Shown piece after piece: positions 9,374-18,307 of a DNA stretch of 64,000 bases. This DNA comes from Candidatus Desulforudis audaxviator MP104C (GTDB lineage Bacteria > Bacillota > Desulfotomaculia > Desulfotomaculales > Desulforudaceae), in assembly GCF_000018425.1 (NCBI RefSeq), contig NC_010424.1, positions 372,001-436,000 on the forward strand. The letters are read 5' to 3'. Each line of letters opens with the position of its first letter. Within the stretch, counting starts at the first letter, position 1. The notes beneath the pieces were generated by a model. That model was not told the origin of the DNA, ran no database searches, and saw nothing but the letters and a program-made list of their open reading frames with translations. Both the position numbers and the translations under genes were made by a program.

Positions 9374-10903
9374 ATGAGCGAGCGCGTGTACATCTTTGAC
9401 ACCACCTTGAGGGACGGGGAGCAGTCCCCGGGGGTGAGCCTCAACATCCGCGAGAAACTCCAGATCGCCCACCAGTTGGTAAAGCTCAACGTCGACGTGA
9501 TCGAGGCTGGGTTCCCGTTCGCCTCGCCCGGTGACTTCAAGGGCGTCCAGGCGGTGGCCCGCGAGGTGCGGGGCGTCAGCGTGGCCGGGCTGGCCCGGGC
9601 CAACGCCGCGGACATCGACCGGGCGTGGGAAGCCCTGTGCGAAGCCGAACAACCCCGGATCCACACCTTCATCGCCACCTCGGACATTCACCTGCAGCAC
9701 AAGCTGCGGATGAGCCGGGAGGCGGTGCTGGAGACGGCGGTCGAGGCCGTGCGCCGCGCGAAGGGGTACACTTCCGATGTGGAGTTCTCGGCTGAGGACG
9801 CGTTCCGTTCAGACCCCGACTACCTTTGCCGGGTGCTGGCGGCTGTGATCGCCGCGGGGGCGACCACGGTCAACATTCCCGACACCGTGGGCTATGCCAT
9901 GCCGGACGAGTTCGGCGCGTTCATCGCGTACATAATGGATCACACGCCCGGGATAGAGAACGTGGTCGTGAGTGTGCACTGCCACAACGACCTCGGCCTG
10001 GCCGTGGCCAACTCCCTGGCCGCCGTTCGCAACGGTGCCCGCCAGGTGGAGTGCACTGTGAACGGCATCGGCGAGCGGGCCGGAAACGCCGCCCTCGAGG
10101 AGGTGGTGATGGGCCTCTTCACCCGCCGGGAGAAGTACGGCCTCATTACCGGCATCCAGTGCGAAGAGATCTACCGGACCTCCAAGCTCGTGAGCACGCT
10201 CACCGGCATGCCGGTCCAGTTCAACAAGGCCATCGTTGGCAAGAACGCCTTCCTGCACGAGTCCGGCATCCACCAGGACGGCGTGCTTAAAGAGCGGGCC
10301 ACCTACGAGATTATCTGCCCGACCATGGTCGGCATAACCCGGACCAACCTGGTGCTCGGCAAGCACTCCGGGCGCCACGCTTTTCGCCAGCGCCTGACCG
10401 AGTTGGGCTTTGAACTGCACGAGGAAGAACTGAACAGGGCCTTCGTCCGGTTCAAGGAGTTGGCCGACTCAAAGAAGCAGATCACCGACGAGGACCTGGA
10501 GGCGATCCTGGACGAGACCATCCGCCAGGTGCCGGCGACCTACGAACTCGACTACCTGCACGTGTTCAGCGGGACTACGGTCAAGCCGACGGCGGTGATC
10601 GGCCTTTTGATCGACGGCCAGTTCGTCCAGGAGGCGGCCTGCGGCAACGGTCCGGTGGACGCGACCTATAAGGCCATCGAGAAGGCCACCGGGCGTAAAT
10701 ACTCCCTGGTCAGCTACGTGATCGACGCTGTGACCGGCGGCACCGACGCCCTGGCGAACGTGACCCTGAAAATGCGCGACGATGACCACCGGGTGTACAC
10801 CGGCCGCGGCGTTTCCGCCGACGTGCTCGAAGCCAGCGCCCGGGCCTACGTCAACATAATGAACAAAATAGTGTACGATGAGAGGACGCGCAAACACGAA
10901 TAG
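9374..10903 (+). CDS. leuA: 2-isopropylmalate synthase
   Basis: Claisen condensation of acetyl-CoA with 2-oxoisovalerate, the committed step to leucine. 509 residues. The TIM-barrel begins [16 protein letters not shown] with the metal Asp and catalytic Arg. [19 protein letters not shown] and [17 protein letters not shown] complete the metal and substrate site. The C-terminal LeuA dimer domain (from about residue 390) is the allosteric leucine site. The ATG is preceded by GGGGGTAAGAAGT; an in-frame TTG five codons earlier is less likely. Confidence 0.95.
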
Positions 10904-10923
10904 CGATGAAAGTCAGGGAAAGT

Positions 10924-10946
10924 AAAAAGGGGCCTGGCCCCTTTTT
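10924..10946. terminator. Symmetric palindrome abutting the leuC ribosome binding site
   Basis: AAAAAGGGGCC, T, GGCCCCTTTTT: a perfect palindrome between leuA and leuC. The GGAGG of leuC begins at the next base (10947). It could be a terminator or, folded in mRNA, affect access to the leuC start. Confidence 0.6.
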
Positions 10947-10960
10947 GGAGGTTGTTGCTT

Positions 10961-12223
10961 TTGGGTATGACCATCACTGAAAAGATTCTGGCCCGCGCCG
11001 CCGGCCGCGACCGCGTGGCGCCCGGAGAACTGATCTCCGCCCGGGTGGACGCCGTCCTCGGCAACGACATCACCGCGCCGCTTGCCATCCGCGAATTCGA
11101 GAAGATCGGGGTCGAGCGGGTGTTCGACAAGGACCGGGTGTACCTGGTGCCCGACCACTTTACGCCCAACAAGGACATCAAGTCGGCCGAGCAGGCCAAG
11201 GAGATGCGGGAGTTCGCCCGCCGCCAGGGCCTGACCTACTACTTCGAGGTCGGGCGCATGGGCATCGAGCACTGCCTCCTGCCCGAACAGGGCCTGGTGG
11301 GCCCGGGCGACGTGATCATCGGGGCCGACTCGCACACCTGCACCTACGGCGCGCTGGGCGCCTTCGCCACCGGTGTCGGTTCCACCGATCTGGCCGCGGC
11401 CATGGCCCTGGGCGAGACCTGGTTCAAAGTGCCCGAGTCGGTCAAGTTCGTCTACGAGGGCGAGCTGCCCGAATGGGTGGGCGGCAAGGACCTGATCCTT
11501 TACACCATCGGCGACATCGGCGTGGAGGGCGCGCTCTACCAGGCCATGGAGTTCACCGGACCGGCCATCGCGAACCTTTCCATGGACGGGCGGTTCACCA
11601 TGGCGAACATGGCCATCGAGGCCGGGGCGAAGAACGGGATCATCGCGCCGGACATCCGGACCCTGGAGTATGTGCAGGGCCGGACCATCCGCCCCTTCGA
11701 GCTGTTTGCCAGCGATCCGGACGCCGTCTACGCGCGGACGATCACCTACGATGTTTCGAAAATCGAACCCCAGGTGGCCTTCCCGCACTCGCCGGACAAC
11801 ACCCGGCCGGTGACCGAGGCCGGCCGCGTGGAAATTGACCAGGTGGTCATCGGCTCATGCACCAACGGCCGCATGGAAGACCTGCGGCTCGCGGCCAGGG
11901 TGCTGGAGCGCCGCCGGGTGCACGCAGGCGTGCGCCTGATCGTCATCCCCGGCACCCAGGAGATCTACCGCCAGGCGATGGAGGAGGGCCTCCTGGCTAT
12001 ATTCATACAGGCGGGCGCGGCGGTGAGCACCCCCACCTGCGGCCCGTGCCTGGGCGGCCACATGGGCGTGCTGGCCCGCGGCGAGCGGGCGGTGGCCACC
12101 ACCAACCGTAACTTTGTGGGCCGCATGGGCCACCCCGAAAGCGAAGTGTACCTGACCAACCCGGCAGTGGCGGCCGCCTCGGCGGTTCTCGGCCGCATTG
12201 CCCATCCCGGAGAGGTGGTATAG
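10961..12223 (+). CDS. leuC: 3-isopropylmalate dehydratase, large subunit
   Basis: Aconitase-family [4Fe-4S] isomerase subunit converting 2- to 3-isopropylmalate. 420 residues from the TTG start. The TTG gives the standard [12 protein letters not shown]-terminus and is nine bases after GGAGG, so it is preferred over the ATG two codons later. [22 protein letters not shown] and [12 protein letters not shown] carry the cluster cysteines and substrate residues. The short HacA2/LeuC2-type length is common in clostridia and archaea. leuD follows after two bases. Confidence 0.94.
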   Translation: MGMTITEKILARAAGRDRVAPGELISARVDAVLGNDITAPLAIREFEKIGVERVFDKDRVYLVPDHFTPNKDIKSAEQAKEMREFARRQGLTYYFEVGRMGIEHCLLPEQGLVGPGDVIIGADSHTCTYGALGAFATGVGSTDLAAAMALGETWFKVPESVKFVYEGELPEWVGGKDLILYTIGDIGVEGALYQAMEFTGPAIANLSMDGRFTMANMAIEAGAKNGIIAPDIRTLEYVQGRTIRPFELFASDPDAVYARTITYDVSKIEPQVAFPHSPDNTRPVTEAGRVEIDQVVIGSCTNGRMEDLRLAARVLERRRVHAGVRLIVIPGTQEIYRQAMEEGLLAIFIQAGAAVSTPTCGPCLGGHMGVLARGERAVATTNRNFVGRMGHPESEVYLTNPAVAAASAVLGRIAHPGEVV

Positions 12224-12225
12224 AG

Positions 12226-12720
12226 ATGCATCTGGAGGGCAGCGCCTGGAAATTCGGCGACAACATCGACACCGACGTCATCATCCCGGCCCGCTACCTG
12301 AACACCTCCGACCCGGCCGAGCTGGCCAAGCACTGCATGGAGGGCGCCGACCCGGCGTTTGCCGGCAAGGTGCAGCCCGGCGACATCATCATCGGCGGCA
12401 ACAACTTCGGCTGCGGCAGCTCGCGCGAGCACGCGCCGCTGGCTATCAAGGGGGCCGGGGTGTCCTGCGTGATCGCCCGGACCTTCGCCCGCATTTTCTA
12501 CCGGAACGCCTTCAACATCGGCCTGCCGATCCTGGAGTGCCCGGCGGCCGTCGAGGGCATCCGGACCGGCGACCGGGTGGCGGTGGACGCCGCCGCCGGC
12601 AAGATCAAAAACCTGTCCACCGGCGCCGAGTTCGAAGCCAAGCCGATCCCCCCGTTCATGCGAGAAATTATCGCCGCCGGGGGACTGATCGAGCACGTGA
12701 AGCGGAAAGTCGCCAAGTAG
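12226..12720 (+). CDS. leuD: 3-isopropylmalate dehydratase, small subunit
   Basis: 164-residue swivelling-domain partner of LeuC. The N-terminal FGDNIDTDVIIPARYL and NNFGCGSSREHAP are the hallmark segments, and YRNAFNIGLPILECP follows. The gene starts two bases after the leuC stop, so the two are translationally coupled. The next gene is cimA rather than the expected leuB. Confidence 0.94.
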   Translation: MHLEGSAWKFGDNIDTDVIIPARYLNTSDPAELAKHCMEGADPAFAGKVQPGDIIIGGNNFGCGSSREHAPLAIKGAGVSCVIARTFARIFYRNAFNIGLPILECPAAVEGIRTGDRVAVDAAAGKIKNLSTGAEFEAKPIPPFMREIIAAGGLIEHVKRKVAK

Positions 12721-12754
12721 CATAAACTACCAGGAAGTAAGGAGCGTCACCGAC

Positions 12755-14347
12755 GTGAGCGCAATCCAGATCTACGATACCACCCTCCGCGACGGCACCC
12801 AGGGCGAGGGCGTCGCCTTCTCGGTGGAAGACAAGATCAAAATCACCCGCCGGCTGGACCGGATGGGCTTTCACTACGTGGAAGGGGGCTGGCCGGGCTC
12901 GAACCCCAAGGACCTGGAGTTCTTCCGGCAGATTAGAAACGAGCGTTTCCGCCAGGCCAAGGTCGCGGCCTTCGGCAGCACCCGCAAGGCGGGCCGCCCG
13001 GCCGACCAGGACGCCAACCTCCTGGCTATCCTGGAGTCCGGCGTCTGCACGGCAACCATTTTCGGCAAGAGCTGGGACTTTCACGTCTACCGGGCGCTCG
13101 GCACCACCCTGGAGGAGAATCTGGCCATGGTCGCCGACTCGGTGGCTTTCCTGAAGAGCCGCGGGCTGGAGGTGCTCTTCGACGCGGAGCACTTCTTCGA
13201 CGGCTACCGGGCGAACCCCCAGTACGCCATGGCCGTGCTGCGCGCCGCCCAGGACGCCGGGGCCGACATGGTGGTGCTCTGCGACACCAACGGGGGCACT
13301 CTGCCCACCGAACTCAAGGAAATCGTCACCTACGTCCGGGAGGCCCTGGAAGTGCCGCTCGGCATCCACGCCCACAACGACGGCGGCCTGGCGGCGGCCA
13401 ACTCCATCCTGGCCGTGGAGGCGGGCTGCATCCAGGTGCAGGGGACCATCAACGGCTACGGCGAGCGTTGCGGCAACGTCGACCTCTGTACCGTGATCCC
13501 GAACCTGGTCTTCAAAAAGCGGCTCGCCTGTATCCCCGAGGAGAACCTCGTCTACCTAACCGACCTCTCCCGGTACGTGTCGGAGCTGGCCAACAAGAGC
13601 CCGGAGTCCCGCCAGCCCTTCGTGGGCACCAGCGCCTTCGCGCACAAGGGCGGGATCCACGTGAACGCCCTTCTGAAGGACCGCCAGACCTACGAGCACA
13701 TCCCGCCCGAGAGCGTGGGCAACAAGCGGCGGGTCCTGGTTTCCGAGCTGTCCGGCCTGTCCAACCTGGTGTACAAGTATCGCGAGCTAAACCTGGGCCC
13801 GGAGCGGGACAGCGCCGAGTACCGCCGCATCCTGAACGAATTGAAAGACCTGGAGCACCAGGGGTTCCAGTTCGAGGGCGCCGAAGGTTCCTTCGAACTC
13901 CTCATGCGCAAGGCCTACAACGGCTACCAAAAGCCCTTCCGGCTGGAGACCATGCGCATCCTGACCGAACTCCGGGACGAAGGGCACGTGTACAGCGAGG
14001 CGATCATCAAGCTCCGCGTCAACGACGAGATCGTGCACACCGCCGCCGAGGGGAACGGCCCGGTGAACGCCCTCGACGCCGCCCTGCGCAAGGCTCTGGA
14101 GGAATTCTACCCGGTTATCAGGAACATGCGGCTCCACGACTACAAGGTGCGCGTCCTGAACGAGAAAGAAGGCACCGGCGCGGTGGTCCGGGTGCTGATC
14201 GAAACCGGCGACGGCCGGAAATCCTGGGGCACAGTGGGAGTTTCTTCCAACATCATCGAGGCCAGTTGGCAGGCCCTGGCAGACAGCTTCGCCTACGGGA
14301 TCCTGAAGCTCAAAGAGAACGGTGCACCCGACGCCCAGGCGCCGTGA
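12755..14347 (+). CDS. cimA: (R)-citramalate synthase
   Basis: Condenses pyruvate with acetyl-CoA to citramalate, giving 2-oxobutyrate for isoleucine without threonine. 530 residues, the usual length of the LeuA-like CimA family (TIGR00977). The start YDTTLRDGTQGEGVAFSVED, with GTQGEG in place of GEQSPG of LeuA, separates it from isopropylmalate synthase. LGIHAHNDGGLAAANSILA and GYGERCGNVDLCTVIPNL follow. The GTG start has AAGGAGCG upstream. LeuCD, encoded just upstream, can also process citramalate, so the operon serves both leucine and isoleucine. Confidence 0.93.
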   Translation: MSAIQIYDTTLRDGTQGEGVAFSVEDKIKITRRLDRMGFHYVEGGWPGSNPKDLEFFRQIRNERFRQAKVAAFGSTRKAGRPADQDANLLAILESGVCTATIFGKSWDFHVYRALGTTLEENLAMVADSVAFLKSRGLEVLFDAEHFFDGYRANPQYAMAVLRAAQDAGADMVVLCDTNGGTLPTELKEIVTYVREALEVPLGIHAHNDGGLAAANSILAVEAGCIQVQGTINGYGERCGNVDLCTVIPNLVFKKRLACIPEENLVYLTDLSRYVSELANKSPESRQPFVGTSAFAHKGGIHVNALLKDRQTYEHIPPESVGNKRRVLVSELSGLSNLVYKYRELNLGPERDSAEYRRILNELKDLEHQGFQFEGAEGSFELLMRKAYNGYQKPFRLETMRILTELRDEGHVYSEAIIKLRVNDEIVHTAAEGNGPVNALDAALRKALEEFYPVIRNMRLHDYKVRVLNEKEGTGAVVRVLIETGDGRKSWGTVGVSSNIIEASWQALADSFAYGILKLKENGAPDAQAP

Positions 14348-14359
14348 GGCGCCTTTTTT
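14337..14359 (+). terminator. Intrinsic terminator of the ilv-leu-cimA operon
   Basis: AGGCGCC, GTGA, GGCGCCT then TTTTT: a perfect 7-bp stem and tetraloop with a T-run. The cimA stop codon TGA is inside the loop. Confidence 0.9.
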
Positions 14360-14486
14360 CCATTTTTAGGCTTTGCCCAAAGCCGGACTCTCGGGCGCGC
14401 GTGTCCGCATACCATGTACCGTGTCTTGAAAGAGCCGGGAATGTATGATAAACATAGAGTGAGCTGACACTTTATGGGGGCTTTTC

Positions 14487-15845
14487 ATGCCGATGGGCGC
14501 GCTGTTTGGCACTGACGGGGTGCGCGGCCTTGCCAACGAGGAACTTTCGCCCGAACTGGCCTTCAAACTCGGCCGGGCGGGCGCCTTCGTGCTCCAGGAG
14601 GAGACCGGCGCGCGGGCGCTGGTTATCGGGCGGGACACCCGGCTCTCCGGGGATATGCTCGAGGCCGCCCTGGTCGCCGGCATCTGCTCGGTGGGCGTGG
14701 ACGTCATCCGGGTGGGGGTGCTGCCCACCCCGGCCATCGCCTACCTGTCGCGGGCCCCGGAGGCCGGCGGTGGCGTGGTCATCTCGGCGTCGCACAACCC
14801 GTACGAGGACAACGGCATCAAGTTTTTCGGGGCCAACGGCTACAAGCTGCCGGACCGGTTGGAGGACCGCATCGAGCACCTGGTCCTGACCGCCGGCGGT
14901 GCCCTGCCCACCCCCTCCGGGATCGGCGTGGGCCGGGTACGGGAGATGCCCGACGCCATGGAGCGCTACGTCCGGTTCGCCTGCGGGACCGGGCCGTCTG
15001 ACCTTGCGGGGCTGAAAATCGTGGTGGACTGCGCCAACGGCGCCGCCTACCAGGTGGCGCCCCAGGTGCTGGGCCGCCTCGGCGCGAGCGTCGTCCCGCT
15101 GTTTGATACCCCGGACGGCACCAACATCAACGCGGGCTGCGGCTCCACCCACCCGCACGTGCTGCAGCAGGCGGTGCCGGCTGAGGGGGCGGACCTGGGC
15201 CTCGCCTTCGATGGCGACGCCGACCGGCTGATCGCGGTCGACGAGCACGGCCGCCTGGTGGACGGCGACCACCTGCTGGTCATCTGCGGCCGGCACATGC
15301 GCCGGCACGGGCGCCTGGCGGGGAACACGATGGTGGTCACGGTGATGAGCAACCTCGGGTTGCACTTGGCCCTGCGCGAAGCCGGTATCCGGGTGCTGCA
15401 GACCAAGGTGGGCGACCGGTACGTCCTGGAGGAGATGCTCCGGTCGGGGTGCTGCCTGGGAGGGGAGCAGTCGGGCCACATCATCTTCACCGAGTACAAC
15501 ACCACCGGGGACGGGATCATCACCGCCCTGCAGCTCCTCAAGGTGATGCGGGAGACCGGCCGGCCCCTGTCGCAACTGGCCGCCCAGATGGAGCGGCTGC
15601 CCCAGCTCTTGGAGAACGTGCGCGTCCGGGACCGGAACGCGGTCATGTCGAGCCCGGCGCTGTGGGAGGCCATCGCCCGGTACGAGCACGGCTTAAACGG
15701 CGAGGGGCGCATCCTGGTCCGGCCCTCGGGCACCGAGCCCCTGGTGCGGGTTATGGCCGAGGCCCGGAACGAAACCCTCTTGACGAAGGTGGTGGAAGAG
15801 CTGGTCCGGGTCGTCACCGAGATCGACCGGCAGCAGGCGGGATAA
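14487..15845 (+). CDS. glmM: Phosphoglucosamine mutase
   Basis: Interconverts glucosamine-6-phosphate and glucosamine-1-phosphate on the way to UDP-GlcNAc. 452 residues. [18 protein letters not shown] at the N-terminus, the phosphoserine loop [19 protein letters not shown], the metal loop [13 protein letters not shown] and the C-terminal phosphate loop [12 protein letters not shown] are all present, with Ser in the active loop intact. ATG 14487 and ATG 14493 are both possible starts. glmS, the preceding pathway step, follows after its ribozyme leader. Confidence 0.95.
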   Translation: MPMGALFGTDGVRGLANEELSPELAFKLGRAGAFVLQEETGARALVIGRDTRLSGDMLEAALVAGICSVGVDVIRVGVLPTPAIAYLSRAPEAGGGVVISASHNPYEDNGIKFFGANGYKLPDRLEDRIEHLVLTAGGALPTPSGIGVGRVREMPDAMERYVRFACGTGPSDLAGLKIVVDCANGAAYQVAPQVLGRLGASVVPLFDTPDGTNINAGCGSTHPHVLQQAVPAEGADLGLAFDGDADRLIAVDEHGRLVDGDHLLVICGRHMRRHGRLAGNTMVVTVMSNLGLHLALREAGIRVLQTKVGDRYVLEEMLRSGCCLGGEQSGHIIFTEYNTTGDGIITALQLLKVMRETGRPLSQLAAQMERLPQLLENVRVRDRNAVMSSPALWEAIARYEHGLNGEGRILVRPSGTEPLVRVMAEARNETLLTKVVEELVRVVTEIDRQQAG

Positions 15846-15929
15846 ACGCGGACCAACGAACCGATTGACGGACAACTGGTGGACAGACGGACAGCCGGCG
15901 GACAACAGGCGGGCAATTGAATAAAAACC

Positions 15930-16100
15930 AGCGCCAGAACCCCCGTGCCGCGTTTGCGGTGTGTGCAGTGCGGGGGTTGACGAGGGGGAGGTTCATCGAA
16001 GGATTCGGCGGATGCCTCCCGGCTTGGGGTCACGGCCGAGAACGGCGCCACAAAACCGCGGGGTGACCCGCGGGACAAAAGCGCCCGGTGACCTGAAAGG
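15930..16100 (+). ncRNA. glmS ribozyme (glucosamine-6-phosphate-responsive, self-cleaving leader)
   Basis: The leader matches the glmS ribozyme block by block: the A-GCGCC cleavage region at 15930-15935, then GGTTGACGAGGGGGAGG, TTCATCGAAGGATTCGGCGG, ATGCCTCCCGGC, the GCGCC-complement AACGGCGCC, and the terminal GGGGTGACCCGCGGGACAAAA and CGGTGACC segments. By homology cleavage falls between A15930 and G15931, triggered by glucosamine-6-phosphate and lowering glmS mRNA. About 140 bases separate it from the glmS start. Confidence 0.93.
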
Positions 16101-16237
16101 CAATAATCCCGAGAGCGACCGACCGCTTGCGGGGAAGGGACCGTTTGGAACCGTTCTCCGGCGGGCGGCACGACTTTTTGGACCGCGCTTTGTTGCCGGT
16201 CCTTTCTATTTTTTAGAACAACAGGAGGACTTCACCT

Positions 16238-18067
16238 ATGTGCGGAATCGTGGGTTACACCGGTCACCAGCAGGCTGTGCCCGTACTGATCGACGGGCTC
16301 AGGCGCCTCGAGTACCGCGGTTACGACTCGGCGGGCATCGTCGTGCCCGAAAACGGGGGCCTGACCGTGCAAAAGCGGGCGGGCACCCTTGACGTGCTGG
16401 TGCAGGCCCTCTGCGACTGCCGTTTCACGGCCACGTCCGGAATCGGGCACACCCGCTGGGCCACGCACGGCGCGCCCACCGACGTCAACGCCCACCCCCA
16501 CACCGACTGCAGCGGGCGGCTCGCCGTGGTGCACAACGGGATCATCGAGAACTACCATCGCCTGCGGAGCTGGCTCAAAGCCGAGGGGCACGTGTTCCGT
16601 TCGGACACCGACACCGAGGTACTGCCCCACCTGATCGAGCAGTTCTACCGGGGCAACCTGTACCAGGCCGTGCTGGAGGCCCTGGAGCGGGTGGAGGGGA
16701 GCTTCGCGCTCCTGGCGCTGACCGTCGACGAGCCCGAACGGCTGGTCACCGCCCGCCAGGACAGCCCGCTGGTCATCGGCGTGGGCGAGCGGGAGAACTT
16801 CATCGCCTCCGACATCCCGGCGCTCCTCGCCCATACGCGGGACACCTACCTTTTAAACGACGGCGAACTCGCCGAGGTCACCCCGGACGGGGTTCGGATC
16901 TCCGACTTCCACGGCCGGCCGCTGGCCAGGGAGATCTTCCAGGTCCACTGGGAGGCCGAACAGGCCGAAAAGGCCGGCTACGACCACTTCATGCTGAAAG
17001 AAATCCACGAGCAGCCGCGGGCGCTCCGCGACACCCTGCGCGGCCGGATCGACGACGACTGCCGCCGCGCCGTCCTCGACGAACTGAATCTGGAGCCCGG
17101 TTTCGTCAAAAACCTGAACAAGATCTTCGTGACCGCGTGCGGCACCGCTTTCCACGCCGGCGTGGTCGGAAAATACATCATCGAGAAACTGGTCCGCCTG
17201 CCGGTGGAGGTGGACATCGCCTCCGAGTTCCGCTACCGCGATCCGCTCATCGGCCCGGGCGACCTGGTGGTCGTGGTTAGCCAATCCGGCGAGACCGCCG
17301 ACACCCGGGCGGCGCTGCGAGAGGCGAAAAGCCGCGGCGCCCGCGTCGTGGCGATCACCAACGTGGTCGGCAGCTCCATCGCCCGCGAGGCCGACAGCGT
17401 GCTTTACACCTGGGCCGGCCCCGAAATCGCCGTGGCCTCCACCAAGGCCTACGTCACCCAGCTCGCCGCCTTCTACCTGCTGGCCGTCTGGCTGGCCGGG
17501 GAGCGCGGCGCCCTGCCCGGCGAAGAGCGCGAGGACCTCCTGCGCGCCCTGCGCGAACTCCACCACGGCGTGGGCCAGATCCTGGCCGGCGCCGGCGAGA
17601 TCGCGGCCCTGGCCCGGCGCTACCACCAGCGGCACTGCCTGTTCTTCATCGGCCGCGGCCTGGACTACGCGGTGGCGATGGAGGGAAGCCTCAAACTCAA
17701 GGAAATCTCGTACATCCACGCCGAGGCCTACGCCGCCGGCGAATTAAAACACGGCACCCTGGCCCTGATCACCGAGGGTGTCCCGGTGATCGCCCTGGCT
17801 ACCCAGCCGGAACTGTTCGAGAAGACCCTGAGCAACATCAAGGAAGTGAAAGCCCGCGGCGCCGAGGTGGTCACCCTGACCTTCCAAGGCGACCACGACT
17901 CCGAGGAACTGGGTGACTTCCGCGTCTACCTGCCGCCCACCCACCCGTTCCTGGCGCCCATCCTGACGGTGGTCCCGCTCCAGCTCTTCGCCTACTACGC
18001 GGCCGTGTACCGGGGCTGCTCCGTCGACAAACCGCGCAACCTGGCCAAATCCGTGACGGTGGAGTAG
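16238..18067 (+). CDS. glmS: Glutamine--fructose-6-phosphate aminotransferase (isomerizing)
   Basis: Makes glucosamine-6-phosphate from fructose-6-phosphate and glutamine. 609 residues. The N-terminal Cys nucleophile follows the initiator Met (MCGIVGYTGH). The glutaminase half has GIGHTRWATHGAP and HNGIIENY. Two SIS domains follow, with VSQSGETADTRAALREAK and the C-terminal KPRNLAKSVTVE. AGGAGG sits upstream of the ATG. It is controlled by the glmS ribozyme in its leader. Confidence 0.96.
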   Translation: MCGIVGYTGHQQAVPVLIDGLRRLEYRGYDSAGIVVPENGGLTVQKRAGTLDVLVQALCDCRFTATSGIGHTRWATHGAPTDVNAHPHTDCSGRLAVVHNGIIENYHRLRSWLKAEGHVFRSDTDTEVLPHLIEQFYRGNLYQAVLEALERVEGSFALLALTVDEPERLVTARQDSPLVIGVGERENFIASDIPALLAHTRDTYLLNDGELAEVTPDGVRISDFHGRPLAREIFQVHWEAEQAEKAGYDHFMLKEIHEQPRALRDTLRGRIDDDCRRAVLDELNLEPGFVKNLNKIFVTACGTAFHAGVVGKYIIEKLVRLPVEVDIASEFRYRDPLIGPGDLVVVVSQSGETADTRAALREAKSRGARVVAITNVVGSSIAREADSVLYTWAGPEIAVASTKAYVTQLAAFYLLAVWLAGERGALPGEEREDLLRALRELHHGVGQILAGAGEIAALARRYHQRHCLFFIGRGLDYAVAMEGSLKLKEISYIHAEAYAAGELKHGTLALITEGVPVIALATQPELFEKTLSNIKEVKARGAEVVTLTFQGDHDSEELGDFRVYLPPTHPFLAPILTVVPLQLFAYYAAVYRGCSVDKPRNLAKSVTVE

Positions 18068-18182
18068 GGTTGTAGGTTCACATCGGTGTGGTGGTGGTGG
18101 TGGCTAGTGCGTGCATGATGGTGGTACGGGTGGTTGTCCATTGAAAAAGAATAAAGAGCCATAGTCGAAAACATGAGGTTAA

Positions 18183-18207
18183 GGGGCTACTCGGAGTGGC
18201 CCCTTTT
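18183..18207 (+). terminator. Intrinsic terminator after glmS
   Basis: GGGGCTAC, TCGGA, GTGGCCCC and TTTT: an 8-bp stem with one G-U pair. It closes the glmM-glmS unit; the preceding 100 bases are GTGG-rich low-complexity sequence. Confidence 0.75.
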
Positions 18208-18307
18208 CATTACTGCTGTGGGAGTACAGAGAAACATTTCCCTAGGGTGGCAGTAGAAGAAATCGATAGCGAGGTTTATATGGCAGGATATTAGGAAGGG
18301 CTTGCAA

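Noticed and set aside
18068-18180. GTGG-rich tract after glmS considered as a repeat-based regulatory element
   Set aside because: Short low-complexity run with no clear unit structure; followed by a plain terminator.
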